A stretch of 24,954 nt of DNA from Burkholderiaceae bacterium (GTDB lineage Bacteria > Pseudomonadota > Gammaproteobacteria > Burkholderiales > Burkholderiaceae), in contig JASLEM010000053.1 in assembly GCA_030151165.1 (NCBI GenBank), positions 1 through 24,954 of the forward strand, read 5' to 3'. Shown here piece by piece: positions 7,676 to 14,844 of this stretch (the first letter of the stretch is position 1; every line of letters starts with the position of its first letter). The position numbers and the translations under genes are program-made. The notes beneath the pieces are model-generated. The model saw only the letters and a list, made by a program, of their open reading frames with translations, searched no databases and had not been told where the DNA came from.

Positions 7676-9009
7676 TGCTCGATTTCACGCACGACGCGGG
7701 CGCCCGGAGCTGGGTCGAATCGGCCAACGCGGCCGACACCGACTTCCCCCTCCAGAACCTGCCGTTCGGCCGTTTCCGCCGCGCGGCGACGGCCGAGGAG
7801 TTCCGCATCGGCGTCGCGATCGGCGACCAGGTGCTCGACCTCGTCGCGCTCTCGCAGCTCGACCCCGACATCACGAAGCTGCTGGGTCCGCTCGCGCTGG
7901 GCGACCTCAACGCGTTCATGGCGCACGGCCGCGCGGCGCGCATCGCGCTGCGACACGCGCTGTTCGCGGGGCTGTCGGCCGAGCCGTCCGGCACCGCGTC
8001 GCTGTGGCAGGCGCGGCGCGCGCAGCTGCTGGTGCCGATGGACGAGGCCGAGATGGCCGTGCCATGCCGCATCGGCGACTACACCGACTTCTACACCGGC
8101 ATCCACCACGCGACGACGGTCGGCAAGCTGTTCCGGCCCGACAACCCGCTGCTGCCGAACTACAAGTGGGTACCGATCGGCTACCACGGCCGCAGCTCGT
8201 CGATCGGCGTCAGCGGCCAGCGCTTCGCGCGGCCATGGGGTCAGCTGAAAGGCGAGGCCGACGCGCCGACCTTCGCGCCGTGCAAGCGGCTCGACTACGA
8301 GCTCGAGCTCGGCTTCTTCGTCGGCCCGCCGAACCAGCCCGGCACGGTGCTGGACATGGCGCAGGCCGAGGCCTCGCTGTTCGGCGCGACGCTGTTGAAC
8401 GACTGGTCGGCGCGCGACGTGCAGGCCTGGGAGTACCAGCCGCTCGGGCCCTTCCTCGCGAAGAACTTCGCGACGACGATCTCGCCGTGGATCGTCACGA
8501 TGGAGGCGCTGGCGCCGTTCCGCGTGCCGTTCACGCGCGCCGCCGCCGACCCGCAGCCGCTGCCCTACCTCGACTCGCCCGCCAACCGCGAGCGCGGCGG
8601 CATCGCGATCTCGCTCGAGGTCTGGCTGCAGACGCCCGCGATGCGCGCGCGCGGCGAAGCGGGCGTGCGAGTGTCGGCGAGCTCGTTCTCCGACGCCTAC
8701 TGGACGCCGGCCCAACTGCTCGCCCACCACGCGAGCAACGGCTGCAACCTGCAGCCCGGCGACCTCATGGGCAGCGGCACGCAGAGCGGCCCCGACCCGC
8801 GCCAGGGCGGCTCTCTGCTCGAGCTGAGCGCGGGCGGCAGGACGCCGTTCACGCTCGCCGACGGCCACCCGGTCGGCGAGCAGCGCACCTTCCTGCAGGA
8901 CGGCGACTGCGTCATCCTGCGCGGCCATTGCGATGCGCCCGGCGCGCGCCGCATCGGCTTCGGCGATTGCGCCGGGACGGTGCTGCCGGCGATCGAGCGC
9001 GCGTCGTAG
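7675..9009 (+). CDS. fahA: Fumarylacetoacetase
   Basis: The 444-residue protein is a complete fumarylacetoacetate hydrolase, cleaving fumarylacetoacetate to fumarate and acetoacetate. It has the N-terminal SH3-like part (about 1-125) and the catalytic FAH fold. Metal ligands equivalent to mouse Asp126, Glu199, Glu201 and Asp233 are Asp138 (DYTDFY), Glu209 and Glu211 (LDYELELGFF) and Asp243 (LNDWSARD). The catalytic His133 equivalent is His145 (HHATTVG). It overlaps the hmgA stop by one base, so the two form a tight operon. The isomerase for maleylacetoacetate (maiA) does not follow; a convergent MFS gene ends only 43 bp away. Confidence 0.97.
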   Translation: MLDFTHDAGARSWVESANAADTDFPLQNLPFGRFRRAATAEEFRIGVAIGDQVLDLVALSQLDPDITKLLGPLALGDLNAFMAHGRAARIALRHALFAGLSAEPSGTASLWQARRAQLLVPMDEAEMAVPCRIGDYTDFYTGIHHATTVGKLFRPDNPLLPNYKWVPIGYHGRSSSIGVSGQRFARPWGQLKGEADAPTFAPCKRLDYELELGFFVGPPNQPGTVLDMAQAEASLFGATLLNDWSARDVQAWEYQPLGPFLAKNFATTISPWIVTMEALAPFRVPFTRAAADPQPLPYLDSPANRERGGIAISLEVWLQTPAMRARGEAGVRVSASSFSDAYWTPAQLLAHHASNGCNLQPGDLMGSGTQSGPDPRQGGSLLELSAGGRTPFTLADGHPVGEQRTFLQDGDCVILRGHCDAPGARRIGFGDCAGTVLPAIERAS

Positions 9010-9052
9010 GCGTTCGGCCTCGCGCGCGCCATGCGCGTCACGCGCGGGCGCG

Positions 9053-10351
9053 TCAGGCCGCCTCGGCCATCTCCACCGCCGCGCGCCGCTTCGTCGCGAC
9101 GGCGAACGCGAGGAAGATCGCGATCCCGGCGACGCCGCACCAGGCTTCCGTCCACAGCATGCCGCTGCTGCCCCAGCGGTCGTTGGCGCGGCCGTCGACG
9201 AGCGTCATCATCATGATGGGGAAGTTGGACACCGAGGACAGGAAGCTGAACTTGGTGGCCGCGGCCGTCTTGCCGATGGCCTCCAGCACCACCGCGCAAT
9301 AGGCCGCGTAGCAGAGGCCGACGACGAAGGCGTAGAGCGAGGTCCAGAAGATGTACTGGTCGGAGCTGCGCGGGCACAGCGCCATGCCGACGGCCGTGAG
9401 CGCCAGCAGGAAGCCGAACAGGCTGTAGGCGGTGCGGCGGTCGAGGCGGTCGCACAGCCAGCCGCCCGCCAGGCAGCCGAGCGCGGAGATCACGCCGCTC
9501 ATCGCGCCGGTGACGAAGGCGACCACGTTGGCCGACGCGTGCCACTCGCTCGCGAGCGGCGACCACAGGTTCTGTGCCGATCCGCTGCCGATCGGCAGCA
9601 GGCAGATCACGAGCGCGAGGATGCCGACGCGCGAGCACAGCAGCTCCCACAGGTCGCCCGCGATCGCGCGCAGGTTGGCCTTGAAGCCCAGGTGCCCGGC
9701 CGCCTCCACATGGCCTTCGACCTTCAGCAGCGTGCGCGAGTCGTCGACCCAGAACAGCGCCAGGCAGCACAGCGCCGACAGCAGGCCCAGCACCGCGCCC
9801 GACGCCGCGTCGCTGAAGCCGGCGCTCTGGATGAGCCACAGGCACAGACCGCCGCCGACGCCCTGGCCACCGAGGTTGCCCGCCTGCGACCAGCCGCCGG
9901 CCTGGCCGCGCTGGTGGTCGGGGACGGTCGCGGCCATCAGGCTCTCGACGGCCATCGCGAGCAGCGTCGCGGTGAAGTTGCTGATCGTCAAGGCGGCGCT
10001 GACGAGCACCAGCGACGGGTGGTCGCCCATCGCCGCGAGGCCCGCCAGCCACAGCCCGAGGCCGCACACGAGCGTCGAGCCGACGTACCAGATCTTGCGT
10101 GTGAAGAGGGTGTCCACGAGCGGGGCCCACAGCCACTTGAAGATCAGGCAGACGTAGCTGAACGCCACGACGACGGCGATGTCGGACGTGCTGATGCCCT
10201 TGCGGCTCAGGTCGTAGGCCAGCGCGACGCTGAGGAAGCCGGGCACCGCGCCGAACGGAACGAACAGCAGCAGGAACAGGAACGGGTGCGCCGCGCGGCG
10301 CGGCGTCGGGGCGTCGACCGGCGGCATGCCGGGCGCGGTGGCGGAGGTCAT
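9053..10351 (-). CDS. MFS transporter, AmpG-like
   Basis: The product is about 432 residues with around twelve hydrophobic helices and the general layout of the major facilitator superfamily. It includes the motif GGWLCDRLDRRTAYSLFGF after the central loop (a loop 8-9 version of the G-x-x-x-D-R-x-x-R signature) and a GQAGGWSQAGNLGGQGVGGG stretch seen in AmpG-like permeases. The substrate cannot be read from the sequence. AmpG proper imports anhydromuropeptides, but I would not transfer that. The ATG at 10351 is chosen because the first helix begins about 20 residues later; an in-frame ATG at 10435 adds 28 low-complexity residues and cannot be excluded. The gene converges on fahA but does not belong to that operon, so a link to aromatic catabolism is only positional. 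Confidence 0.75.
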   Translation of the reverse strand: MTSATAPGMPPVDAPTPRRAAHPFLFLLLFVPFGAVPGFLSVALAYDLSRKGISTSDIAVVVAFSYVCLIFKWLWAPLVDTLFTRKIWYVGSTLVCGLGLWLAGLAAMGDHPSLVLVSAALTISNFTATLLAMAVESLMAATVPDHQRGQAGGWSQAGNLGGQGVGGGLCLWLIQSAGFSDAASGAVLGLLSALCCLALFWVDDSRTLLKVEGHVEAAGHLGFKANLRAIAGDLWELLCSRVGILALVICLLPIGSGSAQNLWSPLASEWHASANVVAFVTGAMSGVISALGCLAGGWLCDRLDRRTAYSLFGFLLALTAVGMALCPRSSDQYIFWTSLYAFVVGLCYAAYCAVVLEAIGKTAAATKFSFLSSVSNFPIMMMTLVDGRANDRWGSSGMLWTEAWCGVAGIAIFLAFAVATKRRAAVEMAEAA

Positions 10352-10656
10352 CGGCGGATCCAGGGAAGCGATCGGGCGATTGTCCGCGTCGGGCCGGCCC
10401 GCGGACCCGAGGGTTAGCGAGCGCGCCGCGGCCATCGGAAAGCTGCGCGACAGGCGCCGCGGACAACAGCTTGGCCGGCGCGGTCAATGTGGCGCGCGGC
10501 GGGTGGGAACACGATGGCTGCGCGGCCCCGCGACACGGGCCGCCCGCTCGTGCCGACGTCGTCGATGCGCTCGCCGACGTCCTCGCGGACGGCCCGGGAG
10601 CGTTCACGCCCTGCGATGAATGTCTCCTTCCATCACAAGAACGTTGGAGACACACG
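10352..10656. other. Divergent intergenic region, MFS gene / lipase gene
   Basis: These 305 bp separate divergent starts. They contain one longer 9-bp inverted repeat (TTGTCCGCG at 10380-10388 and CGCGGACAA at 10458-10466), too far apart to interpret, and a leader hairpin before the lipase. I see no clear sigma-70 promoter. If the MFS gene starts at 10435 the region shrinks to 221 bp. Confidence 0.4.
10621..10652 (+). promoter_or_regulatory. Leader hairpin covering the lipase ribosome-binding site
   Basis: TGTCTCC (10621-10627) is a perfect reverse complement of GGAGACA (10646-10652), and the latter contains the Shine-Dalgarno GGAGA (10646-10650) six nt before the ATG. In the mRNA the upstream arm could sequester the ribosome-binding site. 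The 18-nt loop makes the stem only moderately stable. Confidence 0.4.
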
Positions 10657-11937
10657 ATGACCCGCAACCGTGCAACGCGCACCCTGGCGCTCGCCTGCGC
10701 CACCCTCGCCCTCGCGTCCACCGCCGCCCCGAGCCTCGCGGCCAACAACGCGCCGGTGATCCTCGTCCACGGCTTCGCCGGCTTCGGCCGCAACGAGCTG
10801 CTCGGCTACAAGTACTGGGGCGGCCTGAACGACCTGCAGGTGCAGCTGCAGTCGAAGTACTCGAACCAGCTCGTGGCCACCGCGGTGGTCGGTCCGTTCA
10901 GCTCGAACTGGGATCGCGCGGTCGAACTCTTCTACCAGATCAAGGGCGGCTGCGTGGACTACGGCGCCACGCACTCGGCCGCCAACAACCACTACGAGCG
11001 CCCCGAGTCCGTCTATCACAACGGCCGCACGTGCTACCCCGGGCTGTATCCGGCGTGGGACGCGAACCACCCGGTGCACCTGCTGTCGCACAGCATGGGC
11101 GGCCAGACGGCGCGCATGCTCGTGCAGATGCTCGCCGCCAACGGCGCGCCCGCCAACCCGTCGCTGTTTCCGTATGCCGTCAACGCGAACTGGGTCAAGA
11201 GCGTGACGACGATCTCGACCCCCAACGACGGCACGACGCTCGCCTACCGCATCACCGACTGGGTGCCGTTCGTGCAGCAGCTCGTCACCGGCATCGCGCA
11301 GGCCACGGGCTCGACCGGCGGCAGCGCGATCTACGATTTCAAGATGGACCAATGGGGCATCGCGCCGCAGGCCGCGGGCGAGAGCTTCGGCGCCTACGTC
11401 AACCGCGTGACGAGCTCGTCGCTGTGGAACGCCGGCGTCAAGGACCTGTCGCCCTACGACCTCTCGCCCGCCGGCGCGATGGCCGAGAACGACTGGGTCA
11501 AGGACGCGCCCAACGTCACCTACTTCTCGTGGGTGACGAACACCAGCACCACCGGCGTGCTCACCGGCTGGTCGTACCCGACGGTCGACGCCGACCCGCT
11601 GATCGCCGCGTTCGCCGGGCCCGGCTTCATGGGGAACTACTATCGCGACTCGCGCCCGATGCCGCCCGTCGCGGACAGCAGCTGGTTCCCGAGCGACGCG
11701 GTCGTCAACTCGATCGCGCAGAAGGCGCCAACGTGGGCGATGACGCCCGCCGGCACGATCTACAAGCGCGCGGTGACGGTGCGCGACCTCAGCAACGGCG
11801 GCACGCCGCAGGCCGGCGCGTGGAACTACAAGGGCACGATGGCCGACTTCGACCACCTCGACATCGTCGGCTGGACGGTGTTCTGGGACAGCCTGAGCTG
11901 GTACAAGGCGCGCGTCGACGAGCTGCGCGCGCTCTGA
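10657..11937 (+). CDS. Secreted triacylglycerol lipase, family I.5-like with zinc site
   Basis: The 426-residue protein has a Sec signal peptide (cleavage likely after APSLA, about residue 28). The mature part closely follows the Geobacillus/Bacillus thermophilic lipases of family I.5: VHGFAGFGRNELLGYKYWGG, VGPFSSNWDRAVE, SVTTISTPNDGTTL and DFKMDQWG. The catalytic triad is probably Ser146 (in SHSMGG), Asp347 (FPSDAVVN) and His400 (DFDHLD). All four zinc ligands of that family have counterparts: Asp86, His106, His112 and Asp231. It should hydrolyse acylglycerol esters outside the cytoplasm; no foldase (lif) gene is adjacent, as expected for this family. Cys99 and Cys126 could form a disulfide. 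GGAGA lies 6 nt before the ATG. A BtuF-like gene starts 32 bp downstream. Confidence 0.88.
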   Translation: MTRNRATRTLALACATLALASTAAPSLAANNAPVILVHGFAGFGRNELLGYKYWGGLNDLQVQLQSKYSNQLVATAVVGPFSSNWDRAVELFYQIKGGCVDYGATHSAANNHYERPESVYHNGRTCYPGLYPAWDANHPVHLLSHSMGGQTARMLVQMLAANGAPANPSLFPYAVNANWVKSVTTISTPNDGTTLAYRITDWVPFVQQLVTGIAQATGSTGGSAIYDFKMDQWGIAPQAAGESFGAYVNRVTSSSLWNAGVKDLSPYDLSPAGAMAENDWVKDAPNVTYFSWVTNTSTTGVLTGWSYPTVDADPLIAAFAGPGFMGNYYRDSRPMPPVADSSWFPSDAVVNSIAQKAPTWAMTPAGTIYKRAVTVRDLSNGGTPQAGAWNYKGTMADFDHLDIVGWTVFWDSLSWYKARVDELRAL

Positions 11938-11969
11938 CGGCGCGAAGCGGGGCCGGGCACAATGCCGCG

Positions 11970-12776
11970 ATGCACGGCCCCCAACGCATCGTCTGCCTCA
12001 CCGAGGAAACCACCGAGTGGCTCTACCTGCTCGGGCAGGAGCACCGCATCGTCGGCATCTCCGGCTACACCGTGCGGCCGCGCCGCGCGCGCGACGAGAA
12101 GCCGCGCGTGTCGGCCTTCCTCGACGGCAAGATCGACAAGATCGTCGCGCTCGAGCCCGACCTCGTGATCGGCTTCTCCGACATGCAGGCCGCGCTCGCC
12201 GACAAGCTGATCCGCGCCGGCCTCAACGTCTTCATCACGAACCAGCGCAGCGTCGCCGAGATCTTCGCGACGCTGCGGCTCGTCGCCGGCCTCGTGCAGC
12301 AGTCCGAGCGCGCCGAGGCGTGGATCGCGCAGGTGCAGGCGCGCCACGCCGAGATCGCGCGCGCGTCCGACGCGTGGCCGCGCAAGCCGCGCGTCTATTT
12401 CGAGGAATGGGACGAGCCGATGATCAGCGCAATCCGCTGGGTGTCGGAGCTGGTCGCCGTGGCGGGCGGCATCGACGTCTTCGCCGAGCTGGGCCTGAAG
12501 GCCGGTGGCAAGGATCGCATCGTCGCCGACCTCGCCGAGCCGCCGCGGCGCGCGCCCGACCTCATCGTCGGCAGCTGGTGCGGCAAGAAGTTTCGCGGCG
12601 CGAACGTCGCCGCGCGCGCGGGCTGGGCCGAGGTGCCGGCCGTCGCGAACGGCGAGCTGCACGAGATCAAGTCCTGCGACATCCTGCAGCCCGGCCCCGC
12701 GGCGTTGACCGACGGGCTGGAGCAACTGCACAAGCTGTTCGCGGCCTGGGCCGTTCGCCAGGCCGACCCGGCCTAA
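11970..12776 (+). CDS. BtuF-like cobalamin/iron-complex binding protein without signal peptide
   Basis: The 268-residue protein has the periplasmic-binding fold of the BtuF/FecB type. It begins with PQRIVCLTEETTEWLYLLG and has the VSAFLDGKIDKIVALEPDLVIGFS block, the FEEWDEPMISAIRWVSELVAVAGG middle and the IVGSWCGKKFR block. Many Burkholderiales encode this form, annotated as cobalamin-binding protein. Unlike transport BtuF proteins it has no N-terminal signal peptide from the ATG at 11970, and no upstream in-frame extension looks like one, so it may stay in the cytoplasm. No btuC/btuD genes are adjacent. It lies 32 bp after the lipase, so co-transcription is possible without an obvious functional link. 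The ligand is not established by sequence. Confidence 0.75.
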   Translation: MHGPQRIVCLTEETTEWLYLLGQEHRIVGISGYTVRPRRARDEKPRVSAFLDGKIDKIVALEPDLVIGFSDMQAALADKLIRAGLNVFITNQRSVAEIFATLRLVAGLVQQSERAEAWIAQVQARHAEIARASDAWPRKPRVYFEEWDEPMISAIRWVSELVAVAGGIDVFAELGLKAGGKDRIVADLAEPPRRAPDLIVGSWCGKKFRGANVAARAGWAEVPAVANGELHEIKSCDILQPGPAALTDGLEQLHKLFAAWAVRQADPA

Positions 12777-12815
12777 CGCGGCCTAGCGCGGCCTAACGCG
12801 GCCTAACGCGGCCTG
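12771..12815. repeat. Tandem 10-bp repeat, four copies, at a gene end
   Basis: GCCTAACGCG is repeated four times without gaps (12771-12810; the second copy has AG for AA) and starts a fifth time (GCCTG). The stop codon of the BtuF-like gene is the TAA of copy 1. Because 10 is not a multiple of 3, the TAA/TAG of the copies provide stops in all three frames. It lies between convergent genes. Confidence 0.85.
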
Positions 12816-12827
12816 GACGGGCTGGAG

Positions 12828-14177
12828 CTACGGCTGCCAGCCCTTCGCGCGCGCCGCGGTCTCGGCGGCGGCGTCGAAGGTGTCGCCGTCGCGCATCGCG
12901 TCGATCGTCAGCAGCAGCGTCGGGCTCAGGGTGCCGGCGGCCGCCGACGGCGCGTGCTCGAGCGTCGTCACCGACCACTGCCCGTTCGACTTGCATGCGA
13001 TACCCATGGCCGTATCGACCGCAAACGTGCGGCAGTCGTCCAAAGCCTTGTCGCGGAAGCTGAGGCCGATCGCGACGCCGTGTTCGCTGCCACTCGGCGA
13101 ACCGCCCGCGCGCTGCTCGAGCGCCTCGCGCAACGGCCCGGCGGCGGCGATCGTGCCGCCGTCGTCGACCGCGAACACGCCCGCGGCCGAGGCCGCGACG
13201 GGCGCGGACGCCGGCACCGTCCGCGCCCCGAGCAGCACGCCCAGCGCCAGGCACGCGAGCATGCCGCCCCAGGCTCGCCACGGCGCCATGCCGGCGGCCT
13301 CGCGCGCCGGCGCGGCGGCGGGCGGCACGAGCTCGAGCCGGCTGTCGGCAGGGCGGGACGACGCGAAACGGGACGGCGCGAAGCCCGACGACGCGAAGCT
13401 GGAGGGTGCGAAGCCGGTCGACGCGGGGCGCGACGGCGCGAACCGGGACGGCGCCGGTTCGGCGTCGAGGGTGTCGAGGTCGCCGAGGTCGCCATCCTCC
13501 GCGCCGACGTCGTCGGACAGGACCAGCAGGTCGAGCAGGCCGGCGGGCACGGGCTCGTCCAGCACCGCGTCGTAGTGCGCCTTCAGCGCCGACCGCTGCG
13601 CGCGCTCGCGCTCCACCGCGTCGAACAGTGCCGCGTCGTGCGCGACCTGCGCCTCGAAGGCGATGAGCCCGGCCTCGGGCATCTCGCCGTCGACGTAGGC
13701 CATGCGCGTAGATCGGTCGACGTCGGCCGACGGGGCGGCGCCGTCGCCGATGGCCTGCTGGAGCGCGTCGCGGCCGAGCGCGAGGCGGCGGGCCAGCGTG
13801 TCGGCCGGGATCTCGAGCACCGCGGCGGCCTCCGCGTAGGTCAGGCCCTGGACGAGCACGAGCGCCACGGCCACGCGCTGGTCGTCGGGCAGGCGGGCCA
13901 TCGCGTCGTCGATCGACCGCGACGCGTCGCGAGCGCCCGCGGCCGGGTGCGGCTCGACCGGGTCGTCGCCCCAGGCGCCCGCCGCGATCCAGAGCAGCCA
14001 GCCGTCGAGCCGCGTGCCGTCCTGCCACTCGTCGAGGTGCTGCAGCGCGTGCTCGATCACGGACTGCACGAGGTCATCCGCCTCGTCGTGTCGCCCCGCG
14101 ACGGCGCGCGCGAAGCGGCGCAGCCGCGGCAGCAGGGCCGCGATCTCGGTGCGCAGCGCGAGAGGCGAGTGGGTCAT
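12828..14177 (-). CDS. ECF sigma factor fused in frame to a transmembrane anti-sigma factor
   Basis: A single uninterrupted frame of 449 residues joins two normally separate proteins. Residues 11-65 resemble ECF sigma region 2 (LPRLRRFARAVAGRHDEADD... RLDGWLLWIAA). Residues 92-143 are region 4 (ARLPDDQRVAVALVLVQGLT, with the helix-turn-helix EAAAVLEIPADTLARRLALG). Residue 159 begins an anti-sigma domain (MAYVDGEMPE... ALKAHYDAVLDEPVPAGLL, to about 217). A linker follows with seven pentapeptide repeats (243-277), then one membrane segment (about 303-321) and a C-terminal domain, presumably periplasmic, with Cys382 and Cys395. The segment between regions 2 and 4 is short and lacks the usual basic ARN..ID block of region 2.4. 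The ATG at 14177 has no strong Shine-Dalgarno; a possible ECF-type promoter lies about 65 bp upstream. There is no separate anti-sigma gene beside it. Confidence 0.8.
   Translation of the reverse strand: MTHSPLALRTEIAALLPRLRRFARAVAGRHDEADDLVQSVIEHALQHLDEWQDGTRLDGWLLWIAAGAWGDDPVEPHPAAGARDASRSIDDAMARLPDDQRVAVALVLVQGLTYAEAAAVLEIPADTLARRLALGRDALQQAIGDGAAPSADVDRSTRMAYVDGEMPEAGLIAFEAQVAHDAALFDAVERERAQRSALKAHYDAVLDEPVPAGLLDLLVLSDDVGAEDGDLGDLDTLDAEPAPSRFAPSRPASTGFAPSSFASSGFAPSRFASSRPADSRLELVPPAAAPAREAAGMAPWRAWGGMLACLALGVLLGARTVPASAPVAASAAGVFAVDDGGTIAAAGPLREALEQRAGGSPSGSEHGVAIGLSFRDKALDDCRTFAVDTAMGIACKSNGQWSVTTLEHAPSAAAGTLSPTLLLTIDAMRDGDTFDAAAETAARAKGWQP
13355..13459 (-). repeat. Seven 15-bp tandem repeats encoding a pentapeptide linker
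   Basis: Seven consecutive 15-bp units (consensus close to GGGACGACGCGAAGC on plus) lie inside the sigma/anti-sigma gene. They encode PSRFA, PSRPA, STGFA, PSSFA, SSGFA, PSRFA and SSRPA. The units keep frame, and the third one-third of each is best conserved. The repeat links the anti-sigma N-terminal domain to the membrane segment. Its copy number is likely to vary between strains. Confidence 0.85.
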
Positions 14178-14242
14178 GGCGAAGGGGGCGGGTGACGCGG
14201 CGACGGCGTCGCATGCGCGCCCTTCGCGTTATAGCGGACATG

Positions 14243-14270
14243 GACGCCGGCCGGGCGCGCAGGCGTTACA
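14243..14270 (-). promoter_or_regulatory. Possible ECF-type promoter of the sigma/anti-sigma gene
   Basis: On the minus strand TGTAACG (14270-14264) is followed after 17 bp by CGTC (14246-14243). The AAC-containing -35 with a CGTC -10 is the general pattern of many ECF sigma promoters. The start would be near 14236, giving a leader of about 60 nt. Autoregulation would be normal for an ECF factor. The rest of the 130-bp gap (14178-14307) shows nothing else clear. Confidence 0.35.
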
Positions 14271-14307
14271 GCGCGTGCGCGCGCGTCACGCGTCGGCGTG
14301 CGCGCAG

Positions 14308-14844
14308 TCACGCGCCGCAGGCCGCGGCGCAGGCCTCGCGGAACGATCCCATCTGCTGCGACCAGCCCATCGCCGTGCGCCGGATGAACGCGTCGACGGG
14401 CTCGCCGTGGCGCACCGGATGGCCGGGCGGCAGCGACGCGAAGCCGCTGTGCACGAGCGTGACCTGCGTGCCCGCGGCGCGCGCGTCGAAGCGGACGTGC
14501 AGCGTGGTCTTCTCGTGCGGCGCGAAGTTGATGCCGCGCCACTCGATCTCGAGCGCGCGCGGCGGATCCCAGGCGGTGACGGTGCCGGTGTGCGCGACGC
14601 GCGGCGGCGTGCCCGCGGGCTCGGCGGTGCCGGCGGAGATCGTCTCGAACAGCCGTCCGCCGAGTCGCGGCTCGAGGTGCAGCACGCTCAGCCCGCGCGC
14701 GCCGACGCGGTAGCGCAGGCCGTGGCGCCACCACTGGTCGATCTGCTCGGTGAAGACCTCGAACGCGATGGCGGGCGGCGCGTCGACGAACACGCTGGCG
14801 CTGACGCGGTCGCCGCGCGGCGGGGTGTCGGCGGCGTCGCTCAT
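14308..14844 (-). CDS. SRPBCC (AHSA1-like) domain protein
   Basis: The 178-residue protein is one START/Bet v1-type domain of the AHSA1 subgroup. Visible marks are VFVDAPPAIAFEVFTEQIDQWW near the N-terminus, EPRLGGRLFE in the middle, TGTVTAWDPPRALEIEW, and VTLVHSGF followed by a C-terminal helix with GWSQQMGSF. The fold binds hydrophobic ligands; in bacteria such proteins often sit next to ArsR regulators, as here, and their activity is rarely known. The start ATG overlaps the ArsR stop by 4 bp (ATGA at 14841-14844), so it is the last gene of a three-gene operon. It is predicted cytoplasmic, with no signal peptide. Confidence 0.85.
   Translation of the reverse strand: MSDAADTPPRGDRVSASVFVDAPPAIAFEVFTEQIDQWWRHGLRYRVGARGLSVLHLEPRLGGRLFETISAGTAEPAGTPPRVAHTGTVTAWDPPRALEIEWRGINFAPHEKTTLHVRFDARAAGTQVTLVHSGFASLPPGHPVRHGEPVDAFIRRTAMGWSQQMGSFREACAAACGA

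Noticed and set aside
9010..9052. Terminator between fahA and the convergent MFS gene
   Set aside because: The 43-bp gap is CG-alternating with several weak self-complementary options and no T-run; no single hairpin stands out.
10380..10466. 9-bp inverted repeat TTGTCCGCG/CGCGGACAA
   Set aside because: The arms are about 70 bp apart in GC-rich DNA; chance is a sufficient explanation.
13355..13459. Regular 15-bp repeats as a possible CRISPR-like array
   Set aside because: Units are contiguous with no spacers, keep reading frame and encode a pentapeptide linker.
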